Assembly (NCBI GenBank): GCA_902802755.1
Contig: CADCNH010000001.1
Location: 1 to 64,000, forward strand
Direction of reading: 5' to 3'
Length of the DNA stretch: 64,000 nucleotides
DNA from: an uncultured Bacteroidota bacterium
GTDB lineage: Bacteria; Bacteroidota; Bacteroidia; Bacteroidales; WCHB1-69
Shown: in pieces, positions 27,701 through 35,924 of the stretch
Numbering within the stretch: position 1 is the stretch's first letter
Layout: every line of letters begins with the position of its first letter
Notes under the pieces: model-generated
The model's database searches: none
The model's input: only the letters and a program-made list of their open reading frames with translations
Told to the model about the DNA's origin: nothing
Made by a program: the position numbers and the translations under genes

Positions 27701-30700
27701 CAGACAAGAACATTTGCGGATATGTACTTGTTGAGGTACTCATGTTCAAGAAATTCCAACACAATGGCATTGTATGATTAGGATATCCTGAGGGAGCAGA
27801 AGAACTTGTGGCGCTTGTTGAATAACTGTTAAAATCTTCTTCATAAGGTAATGCCATAGGCATACAAGGTGTAGTAAATTCTGCTGCATTGGACCAATCG
27901 GAATAATCTTCGCCACCGCAATTGGTACGTACACTTACTTGATAAGTAGTGCTACTTGCCAAGTTGGTGAATACAGTTGACAAATCAACAGTTGTTGTAG
28001 TTACAGTAGCTGTTTGCTCACCAATCATCAATTCATAACCAACAGGAGTACCAAGTTCATTCGGAGTAATGGTAGCAGTTAAACCATTAACGCTAATAGA
28101 TGGAGTACCACAGGTAGGAGCTGGCTTAATAGTAACGTCATCCAAATAAACACCATGACCATAATTAACCGTTGCCTCAAAAGCAAATTGGCAAGATGAA
28201 GACATGGCTGCTGCAGGAATAGCAATTTCTTCCAAGGTCATAGTAGTAATACTATTTGTGTAAGTCTGCAACAATACCCAGTTGCTGCTCATAGAAGTAC
28301 GATAATAAACACTCAATTCATCTTGATCTCCTGCCCATTCGGCTTGTGAATGTTTGAAGCTCAAAATAAGATTTGATGCTGAAGACAAATCAAATGCAGG
28401 GGTGATTAACTTCGTAGTATTATAGTCGTCATCATAGTACATCATTGCATCAGTACTACCAGAACCGTATGTCGAGTTAGTTGTGGTCTCCCAGTCTTGT
28501 GTACCAGAAACATATTCTTGTGACCAGCATTCGGGCGGGAAGACATCACCTTCGAAGTCTTGAGTATAAGGAATTTCAGTCAAAGGCATGCAAGGAGTGG
28601 TAAGCGTAATGGTAACCCAGTTGCTTTCTCCGTTTTCACCACAAACTGACTGAACGCCCATTTCGTATGTCACATTGGACTGTAAGCCGCTAATTGTATA
28701 GAAAGGAACATATTCGGCCATGTCAACAGGTGTAACTGTTGCTGTGGTATATTCTTCAGCACCTTCCTCTTTGTATCTTACATTATACTGTGTAGGAGTT
28801 CCCCATTCACCCTTATTCCATGATAACTGGGCAGTGGTAAATTCAAAACTCAAATTAGTAGGATCTGAGCAAGCAGGAGCGGTGGTTGCGCTAACAGGAC
28901 CAGCCCATACGCCATTGTCACCCGCACATACAACTCTTACGTAGAAATCGTATGCAGTCTCATAGTTCAACTCGCTAATAGTAAGAGCGGTGGTGTCTGT
29001 TACATCAACAGTTGTACCTTCTCCTACTGTGAAACCTTGCTCGCCATATTGAACTTGGAAACTGGTAACAGTTTCGTCAGCTTCCCATGCCAAATCAACA
29101 GTATTACCCGTTACATTAGAAGTAGTCAAAGTCGTAGCTTCGAACGGACACTGGTTAACTTTTACATAATAGAAATACTGATAGCTTGTGCTATTGTTCA
29201 TAATCTTGAAGTTGACAGCTCTACCTTTATACAAATCATCAAGAGCAATCGTCACCACTGTATTTTGGGTTGGAGCAGTACCTGTATATATTTCAGCGAA
29301 ACGGTCAGGTCTTGTACCTCTGTAAGAAGCCAAAATAGTATATTCACCTGCACCGCGTACTTCAAATGACAAGTAAGTCGGATTTTCAGCAGGAATATTG
29401 ATAGCGGGAGAAATCAACTCTGCACCATTGACATGTGAATAAGCATAACCACTGGAAGCAAAAAGGTAATCTTGATTTTCCCAACAAGTAGGCATGGTGT
29501 TTGTAGGAAATTCTTCGGTGAAAGGAACTTCAAATGCGGCGCAACCTGAATGGAAAGAGGTAGTTGCCCATTCGCTCTGGTTTTCTGCATCTTCGGGATC
29601 ACACAAAGCTTTCACACGAACATCATAATCCACATTACCCTGCAAACCACCGAAAGTAGTCATCGGGATCAGACTAACATCGATAGAAGTCCAAGCGTCT
29701 TCACCAGCGGTAGCAGGTTTGAACTGTACCAACCAAGCGTTTTCCTCACCACCAGCGGTCCAGGTCAAAGTAGTAGTGTTAGATACATTGGCTGTCTCCA
29801 AATTGGTAACAGGAGGACAAACACCTACAGTACGGAAAATACCGGAAATCACATTGCTCCAGTTATTGGTCCCGCAATTGGCTTTTACTTTCACACTGTA
29901 GTTGGTCAGCTGAGACAAGCCACTCAAAGTGTAAGTAGTACCTGTAACTTCCACAGGTGTCCATTCGGTAGCACCAGCAGCCTGATATTCCACGATGAAA
30001 TTATTCTGACCTTCATCACCAGCAGTCCAAGTCAACACTGCGCTGTTGGGTGTAATATCAGAAACCTGCAAACCAGTAGGAGCAACACAAGCGATTTGAT
30101 CGTCACAAGTAACCACGGTAACATCCATGTTGATGGTAATGTTAGGACGATAAGAACTCAAAGTTCCTGTAACACTTTGTCCTGGATCTGAGCTATCTTG
30201 AAGTTTATACCACAATTTATTGGAAGTGGAAGTGTAACGAGCCTGTTTACTGCAACCTCCACTGGTTGAACATCCTACACCTCTAACTAAAACCAAAAGG
30301 TCTTGACCTTCTGCCAAAGTGAAATTGTTTACAGGGAAGGTAATCCAACCTGCTGTTGAGAAATCAGGAGCACCATCATAAATTTGCTGTGCACCATCCA
30401 CCATCGTAGCGAAAGTATTGGATGAAGCCAAGGCATAGTCTGAAGAAACTGCCTTTACCCATACGGTCATTGTTGAACCACTTGTTGAAGAAGCTGAATT
30501 CAAATAGAATGCAATAGAGTTGATGGGACCTGCCTGATTCATATCATACAATATGGCTGAATACTGCCAACCATAGTAACCAGGGAAAATATAACTTGTG
30601 GTTGATGTACCTGTACCAATTACCACATTTGTCGGAGTAACTGTAACTTCTTCCGTCTGGCAAGCCACTGCGAAAGCACCTGTTGTCCATGCACTTACGT

Positions 30701-32267
30701 TCTCACCGCAAACAGCCTGCACTCTCATTTCGTAGTTGCTGTTACCTTGGAGATCATTCAGGGTAACTGTAGTAGCAGTAGCGGGAACGGTGTACCATTC
30801 GCTGTGGTCAGCCAATTTGTACTGGAAGTTCCAAGCAGTCTGGCCTTCAACAGCCTCCCAAGTAATCACAGCAGTAGTACTATCCACTGCAGCAGCCAAA
30901 GCGGTAGGCTGTGAGCAAGGAGTTTCAATAACAGAAAGATTGTCAATAGCGGCAGGGAACTGGTTACCAGCAGAAGCGTTGTTCACCCAGGTAAACTGAA
31001 CACGAACCTCACCAGCCATTTCACCAGAGATGTCATAACTGAAAGAAGCCCAATCGTTCTCACCAACCAATCTTGCAATTTCAGTGCCATTCAAGTCAAC
31101 CTTCAAATAGTCAGTCGTACTGGTCTGACCATTCACACGGTAGTCGAAAGACAAAACAGCACCTGTTGCAGGAATCATCACATCGCGGTAAGCGGTTACG
31201 GTGCTGGCAGCGGTGATATCATACTTGTTAGTTGTACCATTATTAGATGATATATACAATTTCTTATTATCGAATGTTTGAGCCTGACCAATGTACCATT
31301 TATTAGTGGCTTCGCCATTGTTAATCATGAAATAAGGATCTACATCTTCGAAGTTGTATGCATAAGGCAGGGTAGCGATAGAATCTAATTCAAGAACTGT
31401 AGGTTCATCGGGTTCAACGGGAGTCACCTCAATAGTATAGGTAGCAGTAGCCATATCGCTTATGGTCTCATCCAAAATAGCGATGGCATTAATAGTAGTA
31501 GTTTCAGTAATTTCAATAGCGCTTTCGTAAAGTGTAGAATTTGCAGTAGGAGCAGAGCCATCGAGAGTGTAATAAATAGCGGCACCTTCGGTAGCACAAG
31601 TGATAGTCACATTCTGAGCGGCGGTATAAGTGCCAGCTTCGGGAGCAAAAGTAGGAACGGACACCACGATAGGTGTGGGAGGTTCGGGAGTTGCAGTATA
31701 AGCAGTCCATTCTATACAGCCAATAGCCACTCTGTCTTTGTTACTAGTACTATTACTTGGAGAATTATTGGTAATCTTAAGAATAAAATCCGCAGCCACA
31801 TTAACTTCAGCTGTGAAATTTTTGATGCTTCTTATGGGAAGCATGTCTTCATTAGCAACTACGACTGTTGTATCATACAAAATGTCAGTTGCATCTGTAG
31901 GGTTAACCAACTGGACAGTGAAATTAGCCCCATTTGATTCTGAGAAAACGTTAGAATAGTTGAAAGACAAGGTTCCACACCCTCCTGTTATGGTTGGGGA
32001 AGTGATGGAACCAACAGCTGAGGTTTTTCCATTCATCACCACATGCTGTCTTTCGCAAGTACCAACGGCAGTAGGGGTTGCCGTAGGAGCTCCAACCGCT
32101 GAATTGACAACATACCAGCCAGCAGTTGAAGTGTTGGTAAGGTAACTGTTGCTCGTTGGCAGCGTGTTAAAATCATCAGTGCCTTGTGAGTAACCTATCA
32201 AGGCACACATCATGAAAAGCATCACTAGAATACTTCCACGAAGTTTTGAAAAGTCAAATTTTTTCAT
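21714..32267 (-). CDS. Giant T9SS-secreted multidomain surface protein (Fn3, jelly-roll, InlB-type repeats)
   Basis: 3,517 residues with a signal peptide ending ALIGYSQ near 28. In order: a beta-sandwich domain (about 29-190); a chitobiase C-terminal-like repeat (about 195-285, IYYTLDGSAPTANS); then jelly-roll 'choice-of-anchor' or cleaved-adhesin domains (starts such as LPYAYNFEDV, VPFTEEFP, IPYTQDFEGD, LPYEEDFNSY, VPYSENFDAY, VPYVEEFTG) alternating with eight fibronectin III domains (for example CVAPTGLQVSDITPNSAVL); a CARDB-like stretch near 2190; eleven divergent InlB-type repeats (about 2440-3340, for example NGTIAPGTQTNVEYGSN); a ninth Fn3; and a type A T9SS sorting domain (about 3440-3517, IYDIYGKQVYTGKVL). 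No catalytic domain was recognised. Likely adhesion to host, food particles or other cells. The frame is intact throughout. Confidence 0.92.
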   Translation of the reverse strand: MKKFDFSKLRGSILVMLFMMCALIGYSQGTDDFNTLPTSNSYLTNTSTAGWYVVNSAVGAPTATPTAVGTCERQHVVMNGKTSAVGSITSPTITGGCGTLSFNYSNVFSESNGANFTVQLVNPTDATDILYDTTVVVANEDMLPIRSIKNFTAEVNVAADFILKITNNSPSNSTSNKDRVAIGCIEWTAYTATPEPPTPIVVSVPTFAPEAGTYTAAQNVTITCATEGAAIYYTLDGSAPTANSTLYESAIEITETTTINAIAILDETISDMATATYTIEVTPVEPDEPTVLELDSIATLPYAYNFEDVDPYFMINNGEATNKWYIGQAQTFDNKKLYISSNNGTTNKYDITAASTVTAYRDVMIPATGAVLSFDYRVNGQTSTTDYLKVDLNGTEIARLVGENDWASFSYDISGEMAGEVRVQFTWVNNASAGNQFPAAIDNLSVIETPCSQPTALAAAVDSTTAVITWEAVEGQTAWNFQYKLADHSEWYTVPATATTVTLNDLQGNSNYEMRVQAVCGENVSAWTTGAFAVACQTEEVTVTPTNVVIGTGTSTTSYIFPGYYGWQYSAILYDMNQAGPINSIAFYLNSASSTSGSTMTVWVKAVSSDYALASSNTFATMVDGAQQIYDGAPDFSTAGWITFPVNNFTLAEGQDLLVLVRGVGCSTSGGCSKQARYTSTSNKLWYKLQDSSDPGQSVTGTLSSYRPNITINMDVTVVTCDDQIACVAPTGLQVSDITPNSAVLTWTAGDEGQNNFIVEYQAAGATEWTPVEVTGTTYTLSGLSQLTNYSVKVKANCGTNNWSNVISGIFRTVGVCPPVTNLETANVSNTTTLTWTAGGEENAWLVQFKPATAGEDAWTSIDVSLIPMTTFGGLQGNVDYDVRVKALCDPEDAENQSEWATTSFHSGCAAFEVPFTEEFPTNTMPTCWENQDYLFASSGYAYSHVNGAELISPAINIPAENPTYLSFEVRGAGEYTILASYRGTRPDRFAEIYTGTAPTQNTVVTIALDDLYKGRAVNFKIMNNSTSYQYFYYVKVNQCPFEATTLTTSNVTGNTVDLAWEADETVTSFQVQYGEQGFTVGEGTTVDVTDTTALTISELNYETAYDFYVRVVCAGDNGVWAGPVSATTAPACSDPTNLSFEFTTAQLSWNKGEWGTPTQYNVRYKEEGAEEYTTATVTPVDMAEYVPFYTISGLQSNVTYEMGVQSVCGENGESNWVTITLTTPCMPLTEIPYTQDFEGDVFPPECWSQEYVSGTQDWETTTNSTYGSGSTDAMMYYDDDYNTTKLITPAFDLSSASNLILSFKHSQAEWAGDQDELSVYYRTSMSSNWVLLQTYTNSITTMTLEEIAIPAAAMSSSCQFAFEATVNYGHGVYLDDVTIKPAPTCGTPSISVNGLTATITPNELGTPVGYELMIGEQTATVTTTTVDLSTVFTNLASSTTYQVSVRTNCGGEDYSDWSNAAEFTTPCMPMALPYEEDFNSYSTSATSSSAPSGYPNHTMPLCWNFLNMSTSTSTYPQMFLSAYSAYAVSGNCLFFKSSSATPAYAVLPQFTEDIQNMVISFTYRNEGTGTYNGTMYLGYMTDPTDPSTFVSVYTCTQTTTKTAVEYAFNQTSVTGSNYYIAFRYTGGSSNNYYASIDNVMVTELPSCPKPTAITVGTVTETTAQVSWTAGSSETEWEVSYTIGEQTITETTTNNPYTITGLSASTHYVLPFSVKAICSATDESEYTNAELSFNTACGLAAVPYSENFDAYTSTTSQSTMVMPACWNKKFTGTSTSYGAGIYNSSSYAVSGPNSLRFYNYCTTSTSTSYGDIYAVLPQMNAAINTLMMSFDAKKYSATTSYGSHFEVGVVTDASNPETSFTTVEAFNAIQEHGGRITVMFNNYTGSEGYIAFRSTKERPTGTYTYNYVFIDNILVERIPTCFVPTALTVSEVTDHTAVVTWNDNYDQAAYAVEYMAEGDATWTSVSVDTTYALLNNLQASTNYTVRVKAVCGTEDESEYTDEVEFTTNCEHGVQVEFTGTSTSTYIPTYGNYNYSFSQQIFKSSEINAATTISGFEIEVSNTGSKARNIDIYMMHTSANEITSWLPMDNAQLVYSGVVAFTEGWQQINFDTPFNYNGTDNLVLIVDDNTGSWGSYPTFRTHAGGSNIARYYYTDSYNVDPFNPGATAAGSAYTYRNNIRITNCPEATDLAITDINTFADACDVEGAVTIGVKNMGYEGTVSTFEAYYQVNEETPVHETVTLATPIAFNEAATYTFNQLPAFTTGENTLTAWVELTGDAVDANNTITSAPITVLAPATVPYVEEFTGLTINHGWNPIDANNDGITMNLNNNINYTFNDEAAANDWMMSPCIEMAAGTYTIIYDYKANSSLTESFEVFYGNGAHVADMTNAVATHSFNNTTYETATTTITIAADGIYNFGFHATSLAGNLGFSIDNFKVYPVNNVIVTCAANGTVTPNGTVAVNYGEDLTLNIVPDPMYHVAGVWVDDVQVVPEDGTGANFMLYTLENVTEPHTVYVDFKLEFHIFKTVENFRPDLYSDLGGAFVPAATDTTIDPNAFTVNMVADPHYHMVGLTVSPMVPDMQLDVFADVVDNGDGTYSYTIDTLVVANYYLNAIFRRDTVAINYNVLTGKGYANDSPLLNTGDTYTTWIDYSVNNDVDTTISFTGHDLYHVADVTVNGTSMGHIDSYTFENVTETQTVDIKFGYKIDASVRNYNTYGDIAMTDPQGTIEPATQYIPEFDPMTVTGTVAEHFHLYQLLVNGENRIDEVVFGADNSYSFSIDSVVENCIIEAVVKVDTFAITYNVLAGQGYADASELLVAGDTYNTIVNYGDNWYSNIVPATGYSIENVLLDGQNLYTASNNQFNFIVESHVFDITFEANTYTITTNAYGAGSVTNGMTFTYDPANPVDYVFNATPEEGYYVSAVIINNEAQDLTDVEGTYTTTIENVADNYVIDAHFSIFTYTMTAEAGEGGTITPAGAQTVNYGTDVTYEINANEGWYIASTDIDGVTTTYTQDDAVVTLTIPYTAINADHNISVTFAQFMYTITATAGTHGTVNGAEAVSANIAYGSNYALTFTPDANYQVADVVVDGVTVGAVDSYEFINVTANHTVEVSFEAIMYTLTATSNMEGCTITPATTTVQAGSNVSYTLSAASGCHLLNVIANGEEVAVTNNAFTITDVQSDYTIFANFAPNYVTVTVNQPAHATITPGTQTYAYGATPSYMIVPEVGYEVVSVTAGNAVVNVTYNNGIGTFTLAALQQDITLTATTSIKKFEITVTQGANGTIAPGTQTNVEYGSNKTFTITPNQYYVIADVIVDGSSRGAISSYTFYNVAGNHTITAVFEANCQTPTNLTAMDIDTSSAVLSWVGTAPSYEVRYKAADAASYTTQTVTTTSLQLTGLTPNTLYEYGVRAICGANLTSDWAINAFTTKALPIGPVDGIANAELSSIKVYSYLNNVYIVNEEGIAISNVDIYDIYGKQVYTGKVLSSPEVISLSVANGNYVVRLATENGVGVYKVAIVR

Positions 32268-32361
32268 GTTACTTGATTTTGATTAATACTATTTGTTTAT
32301 TGTTTTTTGATTTTATTATTTTAGTTTTTGTTGTTATATCGTTTTAAATACCAAACACATA

Positions 32362-32375
32362 CACCCGTTCGGGTG
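32362..32375. promoter_or_regulatory. Hairpin in the leader of the giant T9SS gene
   Basis: CACCCG-TT-CGGGTG, a perfect 6-bp stem in the roughly 165-base 5' leader between the -7 box and the start codon. Confidence 0.5.
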
Positions 32376-32437
32376 AACAGTTCGCGTAGTTTTTAGTCTT
32401 TTCTGCAATATCATAATAATCCATAATAATTGCGAAG

Positions 32438-32445
32438 CAAAGATA
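32438..32445 (-). promoter_or_regulatory. Promoter -7 box of the giant T9SS gene
   Basis: TATCTTTG on the minus strand, about 170 bases before the start codon, implying a long leader. Confidence 0.6.
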
Positions 32446-32531
32446 CATATTTTTTTTGACCTAGTGCTAATTTTTTTATTTTTTTTCTTCATAAATTGTT
32501 ATCGGCTGATTTTTAAGGGATATAGAAAAAT

Positions 32532-32748
32532 GTGCTGAAGGCACATTATCCTATTAACCCCGCACAAGCACGATAGTGCGCAGTGTGGGGTAGTGAGAAT
32601 GTCTATGTGATATGCGTGCAGAAAGCACGCTACAAAGATTACCACAGTTGCGTACCTTCGGCACGCAGACTACTACTACCAGCACCGCCACCCCAAACTG
32701 CGGCCTACGGCCTTGTTAGGGGTTAATAGGATAATGTGCTTTCAGCAC
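32532..32748. repeat. R4 nested inverted-repeat element, copy A (217 bp)
   Basis: The ends are inverted repeats of 30 bases with 29 matches, from GTGCTGAAGGCAC through ATTAACCCC. Inside are more paired blocks: ACAAG...GCAGTnTGGGG in both arms with small hairpins (GCAC-GATA-GTGC, GGCC-GTA-GGCC), and a central pair GCGTGC-AGAAA-GCACGC and GCGTACCTTCGGCACGC. No open frame. The 620-base gap before pepP also holds the giant-gene leader, a 23-bp tandem repeat and the pepP promoter. Confidence 0.85.
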
Positions 32749-32766
32749 AATGCTATTACAATTAAA

Positions 32767-32835
32767 AAAAATCGACAATTCGCCAAACGAAAAATCGCCG
32801 AATCGCCAAATGAAAAATCGACAAATCGCCAAATG
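32767..32835. repeat. Three 23-bp tandem repeats abutting the pepP promoter
   Basis: Units at 32767-32789, 32790-32812 and 32813-32835, each AAAAATCG, then a short variable stretch, then TCGCCAAA(T/C)G. The last ends two bases before the -33 TTTG of pepP. Could bind a regulator. Confidence 0.8.
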
Positions 32836-32860
32836 ATTTTGTTATTTCAATGAAAATGTG

Positions 32861-32868
32861 TATCTTTG
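32861..32868 (+). promoter_or_regulatory. Promoter of pepP
   Basis: TATCTTTG with TTTG at 32838-32841, spacing 19: a full match to the Bacteroidota consensus, 21 bases before the start codon. Confidence 0.8.
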
Positions 32869-32889
32869 CCTTTCTAAATTTTTGATACT

Positions 32890-34287
32890 ATGAACCCATT
32901 ATTTAAAGCTGAGGTTTACCAAAACCGCCGCAATAAGTTGAAAAAAGCCGTGAAAAGCGGTATCGCCATTTTTTTGGGCAACAGCGAAGCCCCTATGAAC
33001 TACCCTTCCAACACCTATAAATATCGCCAGGACAGCAACTTCCTTTATTTCTTCGGTCTCTCCATCGCCGACATTGCCGCCGTCATCGATTTTGACGAGA
33101 ATCGCGACATCATCTTCGGCAATGATTTCGAAATCGACGACATCATCTGGATGGGCAACCAACCCACCTTAGCCTCCTTGGCCGAGAAAGTGGGCGTGAG
33201 AGAGGTAATGCCCATGGCCAAGCTGAGCGAATATATCCATGCCGCCCAAGCCGCAGGCCGTAAAGTGCATTTTACCCCACCCTACCGCGGCGACAACAAA
33301 ATATGGCTTTCCAATATCACCGATATCAATGTCAACAACATCCGCAACCACGCATCAGCAGAGCTGATCAAAGGCATCGTTAAACTGCGTTCTGCCAAGG
33401 AAAAATGCGAAATCGAACAAATGGAGATTGCCTGCGAAATCGGCTACAAGATGCACACCGCCGTCATGCGTCGCTGCATGCCCGGCGTGCCCGAATTGGA
33501 ATTGGCCGGACTCGCCGAAGGCATCACCTTGTCGTATGGCAACGGTGTGTCCTTCCCCATCATCCTGTCACAGCACGGCGAAACCTTGCACAACCACGGT
33601 CATGAAGCTATCCTGCAGAAAGGCAACATGTTGCTGATGGATGCCGGTGCTGAAAACCTGATGAACTACTGCTCCGACAATACCCGAACCCTGCCGGTGG
33701 GAGGCCGTTTCACAAAGAAACAACAAGAAATCTATGAGATTGTGCTGAAAGCCAATGTGGATGCCATCAACGCCGCACACCCTGGCGTGTACAACAAAGA
33801 ATTGCATACCCTGTCGTGCAAGGTTATTGCCGAAGGCCTGTCACAATTAGGTCTGATGAAAGGCGATGTGGACGAGGCTGTTCGCCAAGGTGCCCACGCG
33901 CTGTTCATGCCCCACGGTTTAGGCCATCAGCTGGGATTAGATGTACACGACATGGAAGACCTCGGCGAGAACTTCGTCGGCTATGATGAAACCGTAAGCC
34001 GCAGCGACATTTTCGGCTGGAGTGCCCTACGTATGGCCCGCGAACTGAAACCAGGCTTCATCGTGACCATCGAGCCAGGTATTTACTTCATCCCACAATT
34101 GATCGACATCTGGAAAAAAGAACATAAGTTCGAACAGTTCATCAACTACAAAAAAGTGGAACAGTACCGTGATTTCGGTGGCATCCGCATCGAAGATGAC
34201 CTGCTCATCACCTCTAACGGTCATAAGGTGCTCGGCCCCGCCATCCCGAAGACTCCGAAGGAACTGGAAGAGATTATCGGGAAGTAA
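32890..34287 (+). CDS. pepP: Xaa-Pro aminopeptidase (M24B)
   Basis: 465 residues, cytoplasmic. Removes an N-terminal residue next to proline. The N-terminal creatinase-like domain (about 1-165) includes NTYKYRQDSNFLYFFG. The pita-bread domain has all five metal ligands: Asp in LLMDAGAENL, Asp in CSDNTRTLPVGG, His in MPHGLGHQLGLDVHD, Glu in VTIEPGIYFIP and Glu in GGIRIEDDLL. Likely acts after peptide import, alongside PepT and DPP-IV. Flanked on both sides by R4 elements in the same orientation. Confidence 0.96.
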   Translation: MNPLFKAEVYQNRRNKLKKAVKSGIAIFLGNSEAPMNYPSNTYKYRQDSNFLYFFGLSIADIAAVIDFDENRDIIFGNDFEIDDIIWMGNQPTLASLAEKVGVREVMPMAKLSEYIHAAQAAGRKVHFTPPYRGDNKIWLSNITDINVNNIRNHASAELIKGIVKLRSAKEKCEIEQMEIACEIGYKMHTAVMRRCMPGVPELELAGLAEGITLSYGNGVSFPIILSQHGETLHNHGHEAILQKGNMLLMDAGAENLMNYCSDNTRTLPVGGRFTKKQQEIYEIVLKANVDAINAAHPGVYNKELHTLSCKVIAEGLSQLGLMKGDVDEAVRQGAHALFMPHGLGHQLGLDVHDMEDLGENFVGYDETVSRSDIFGWSALRMARELKPGFIVTIEPGIYFIPQLIDIWKKEHKFEQFINYKKVEQYRDFGGIRIEDDLLITSNGHKVLGPAIPKTPKELEEIIGK

Positions 34288-34366
34288 ATTAATGTGCTAA
34301 TTATCAATGTGCTAATGTGCCAATTGAATTAGCAAATTAGTTAATTAGCAAATATGCAAATGAATT
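34288..34366. repeat. R1 dispersed repeat
   Basis: GTGCTAATTATCAATGTGC and GCAAATTAGTTAATTAGC words after pepP. The 436-base pepP-ackA gap holds this, the R4 copy B and a short AT-rich stretch before ackA; no gene is seen. Confidence 0.65.
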
Positions 34367-34453
34367 GAATGTTCTTTGATATGCTAAGAAAGGAAATGAC
34401 AGATGTCGGGTTATTCTTTTATATTCGGGATAAGATGTGATGAAACTATCCAA

Positions 34454-34662
34454 GTGCCGAAGGCACGACATCCCATTAACCCCGCACAAGCGCAGCGCAG
34501 TGTGGGGTAAGAAATGACAAGGCGTATCTGCGTGCAGGAAGCACGCTACATACACTTAGTAGCGTACCTTCGGCACGCCTGCTTTTTCCACACACTTCGC
34601 CACCCCACACTGCGCGACTTCGTCGCTTGTGAGGGGTTAATAAAATAACGTGCTTTCAGCAC
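34454..34662. repeat. R4 nested inverted-repeat element, copy B (209 bp)
   Basis: Same order as copy A: GTGCCGAAGGCAC, ATTAACCCCGCACAAG, GCAGTGTGGGG, GCGTGC-AGGAA-GCACGC, CGTACCTTCGGCACGC, CCACCCCACACTGCG, CTTGTGAGGGGTTAAT, GTGCTTTCAGCAC. The inner hairpin GCGAC-GAA-GTCGC differs from copy A but still pairs. Confidence 0.85.
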
Positions 34663-34723
34663 GTGGCAACATCATAACTTATTAGCATTAACTATAAAAA
34701 TAACCAATAAATTTATCATCAAC

Positions 34724-35923
34724 ATGAAAGTATTAGTACTCAACTGCGGAAGTTCGTCAATCAAATACCAGCTGATTGACATGGCTAACAACGCCGAGCT
34801 TAAAGCCAAGGGCTTGGTGGAACGTATCGGCTTGGAAATGGGTGAGTTCACTCACAAACCCGTCGGCAAAGACAAATATTACGTACAAACTCCCATCAAA
34901 GACCACGAAGTGGGTGTCAACTTGGTGTTGAAAGCCCTCACCGACCCCGTTCACGGCGTCATCAGCGACCTCAACGAAATCGGTGCGGTTGGCCATCGTG
35001 TGGCTCACGGCGGTGAATATTTCAAGAACAGCATGATCTTGGGCGAGAAGGAAATCGAGGAAATCAACAAACTGTGCGAATTAGCCCCCCTGCACAATCC
35101 TGCCAGTTTGCTGGGTATCAAGGTAATGCAGAAACTTCTGCCCAATGTGAAACATGTGGGTGTGTTCGACACTTCTTTCCATCAGACCATGCCGGCAGAA
35201 GCCTATCTCTATGCCATTCCTTACGAATATTATACCAACAACAAGGTGAGACGTTATGGTTTCCACGGCACCAGCCACAAATATGTGGGTCCGAAAGCCG
35301 CCGAAATCGCTGGAGTGGATTACAACAACTCCAAAATCATCAGCTGCCACTTGGGCAACGGCGCTTCCATCTGCGCCATCAAGAACGGCAAATCTGTAGA
35401 TACCTCCATGGGCTTCACCCCTGTTGAAGGTTTGGTGATGGGTACCCGCTGCGGTGACCTCGACCTCGGTGTTTTGATTTATATCGCTGAAAAAGAGAAT
35501 CTTGACTTCAAAGGCATGAATAACCTCATCAACAAGAAGTCTGGTTTGCTGGGCATCTCTGGCAAGAGCGTAGATATGCGCGACATCCGTGCCGGCAAAG
35601 ACAGCGGTGACGAGCGCTCCACCTATGCTTTCAACATGTTCGCTTACAGAGTGAAGAAATATATCGGTGCCTACGCTGCCGCTATGGGTGGTGTGGATGT
35701 CATCCTCTTCACTGGCGGTATCGGCGAGAACGCCTGGTTCCAGCGTGAAGCTATCTGCAACGGCCTCGAATTCTTGGGCTGCACCCTCGACAAAGCCGAA
35801 AACGAAAGACTGGCCGGCCAAGACGGTATCATCTCCACACCCGACTCACGCGTGAAACTCGTTTCCGTCACCACCAATGAGGAATTGGTAATCGCTACGG
35901 ATACGTATAATCTCGTGAAGTAA
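34724..35923 (+). CDS. ackA: Acetate kinase
   Basis: Converts acetyl phosphate and ADP to acetate and ATP, the energy-yielding end of acetate fermentation. 399 residues, the usual length. Motifs: LNCGSSSIKYQLID at the start, GHRVAHGGEYF, FDTSFHQTMP with catalytic Asp, RRYGFHGTSHKYV, CHLGNGASICAIKNGKS, FTPVEGLVMGTRCGDLD (catalytic Arg) and LFTGGIGENAWFQRE. Its partner pta is not in the window. An R5 array begins right after the stop. Confidence 0.98.
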   Translation: MKVLVLNCGSSSIKYQLIDMANNAELKAKGLVERIGLEMGEFTHKPVGKDKYYVQTPIKDHEVGVNLVLKALTDPVHGVISDLNEIGAVGHRVAHGGEYFKNSMILGEKEIEEINKLCELAPLHNPASLLGIKVMQKLLPNVKHVGVFDTSFHQTMPAEAYLYAIPYEYYTNNKVRRYGFHGTSHKYVGPKAAEIAGVDYNNSKIISCHLGNGASICAIKNGKSVDTSMGFTPVEGLVMGTRCGDLDLGVLIYIAEKENLDFKGMNNLINKKSGLLGISGKSVDMRDIRAGKDSGDERSTYAFNMFAYRVKKYIGAYAAAMGGVDVILFTGGIGENAWFQREAICNGLEFLGCTLDKAENERLAGQDGIISTPDSRVKLVSVTTNEELVIATDTYNLVK

Positions 35924-35924
35924 C

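Noticed and set aside
21714..32267. The giant frame as an assembly artefact or fused genes
   Set aside because: One signal peptide, one C-terminal sorting domain, no internal breaks, and a domain order seen in other Bacteroidota surface proteins.
32532..34662. Composite transposon carrying pepP between R4 elements
   Set aside because: No transposase, pepP is a common chromosomal gene, and no target duplication is visible. The repeats alone do not show mobility of the gene.
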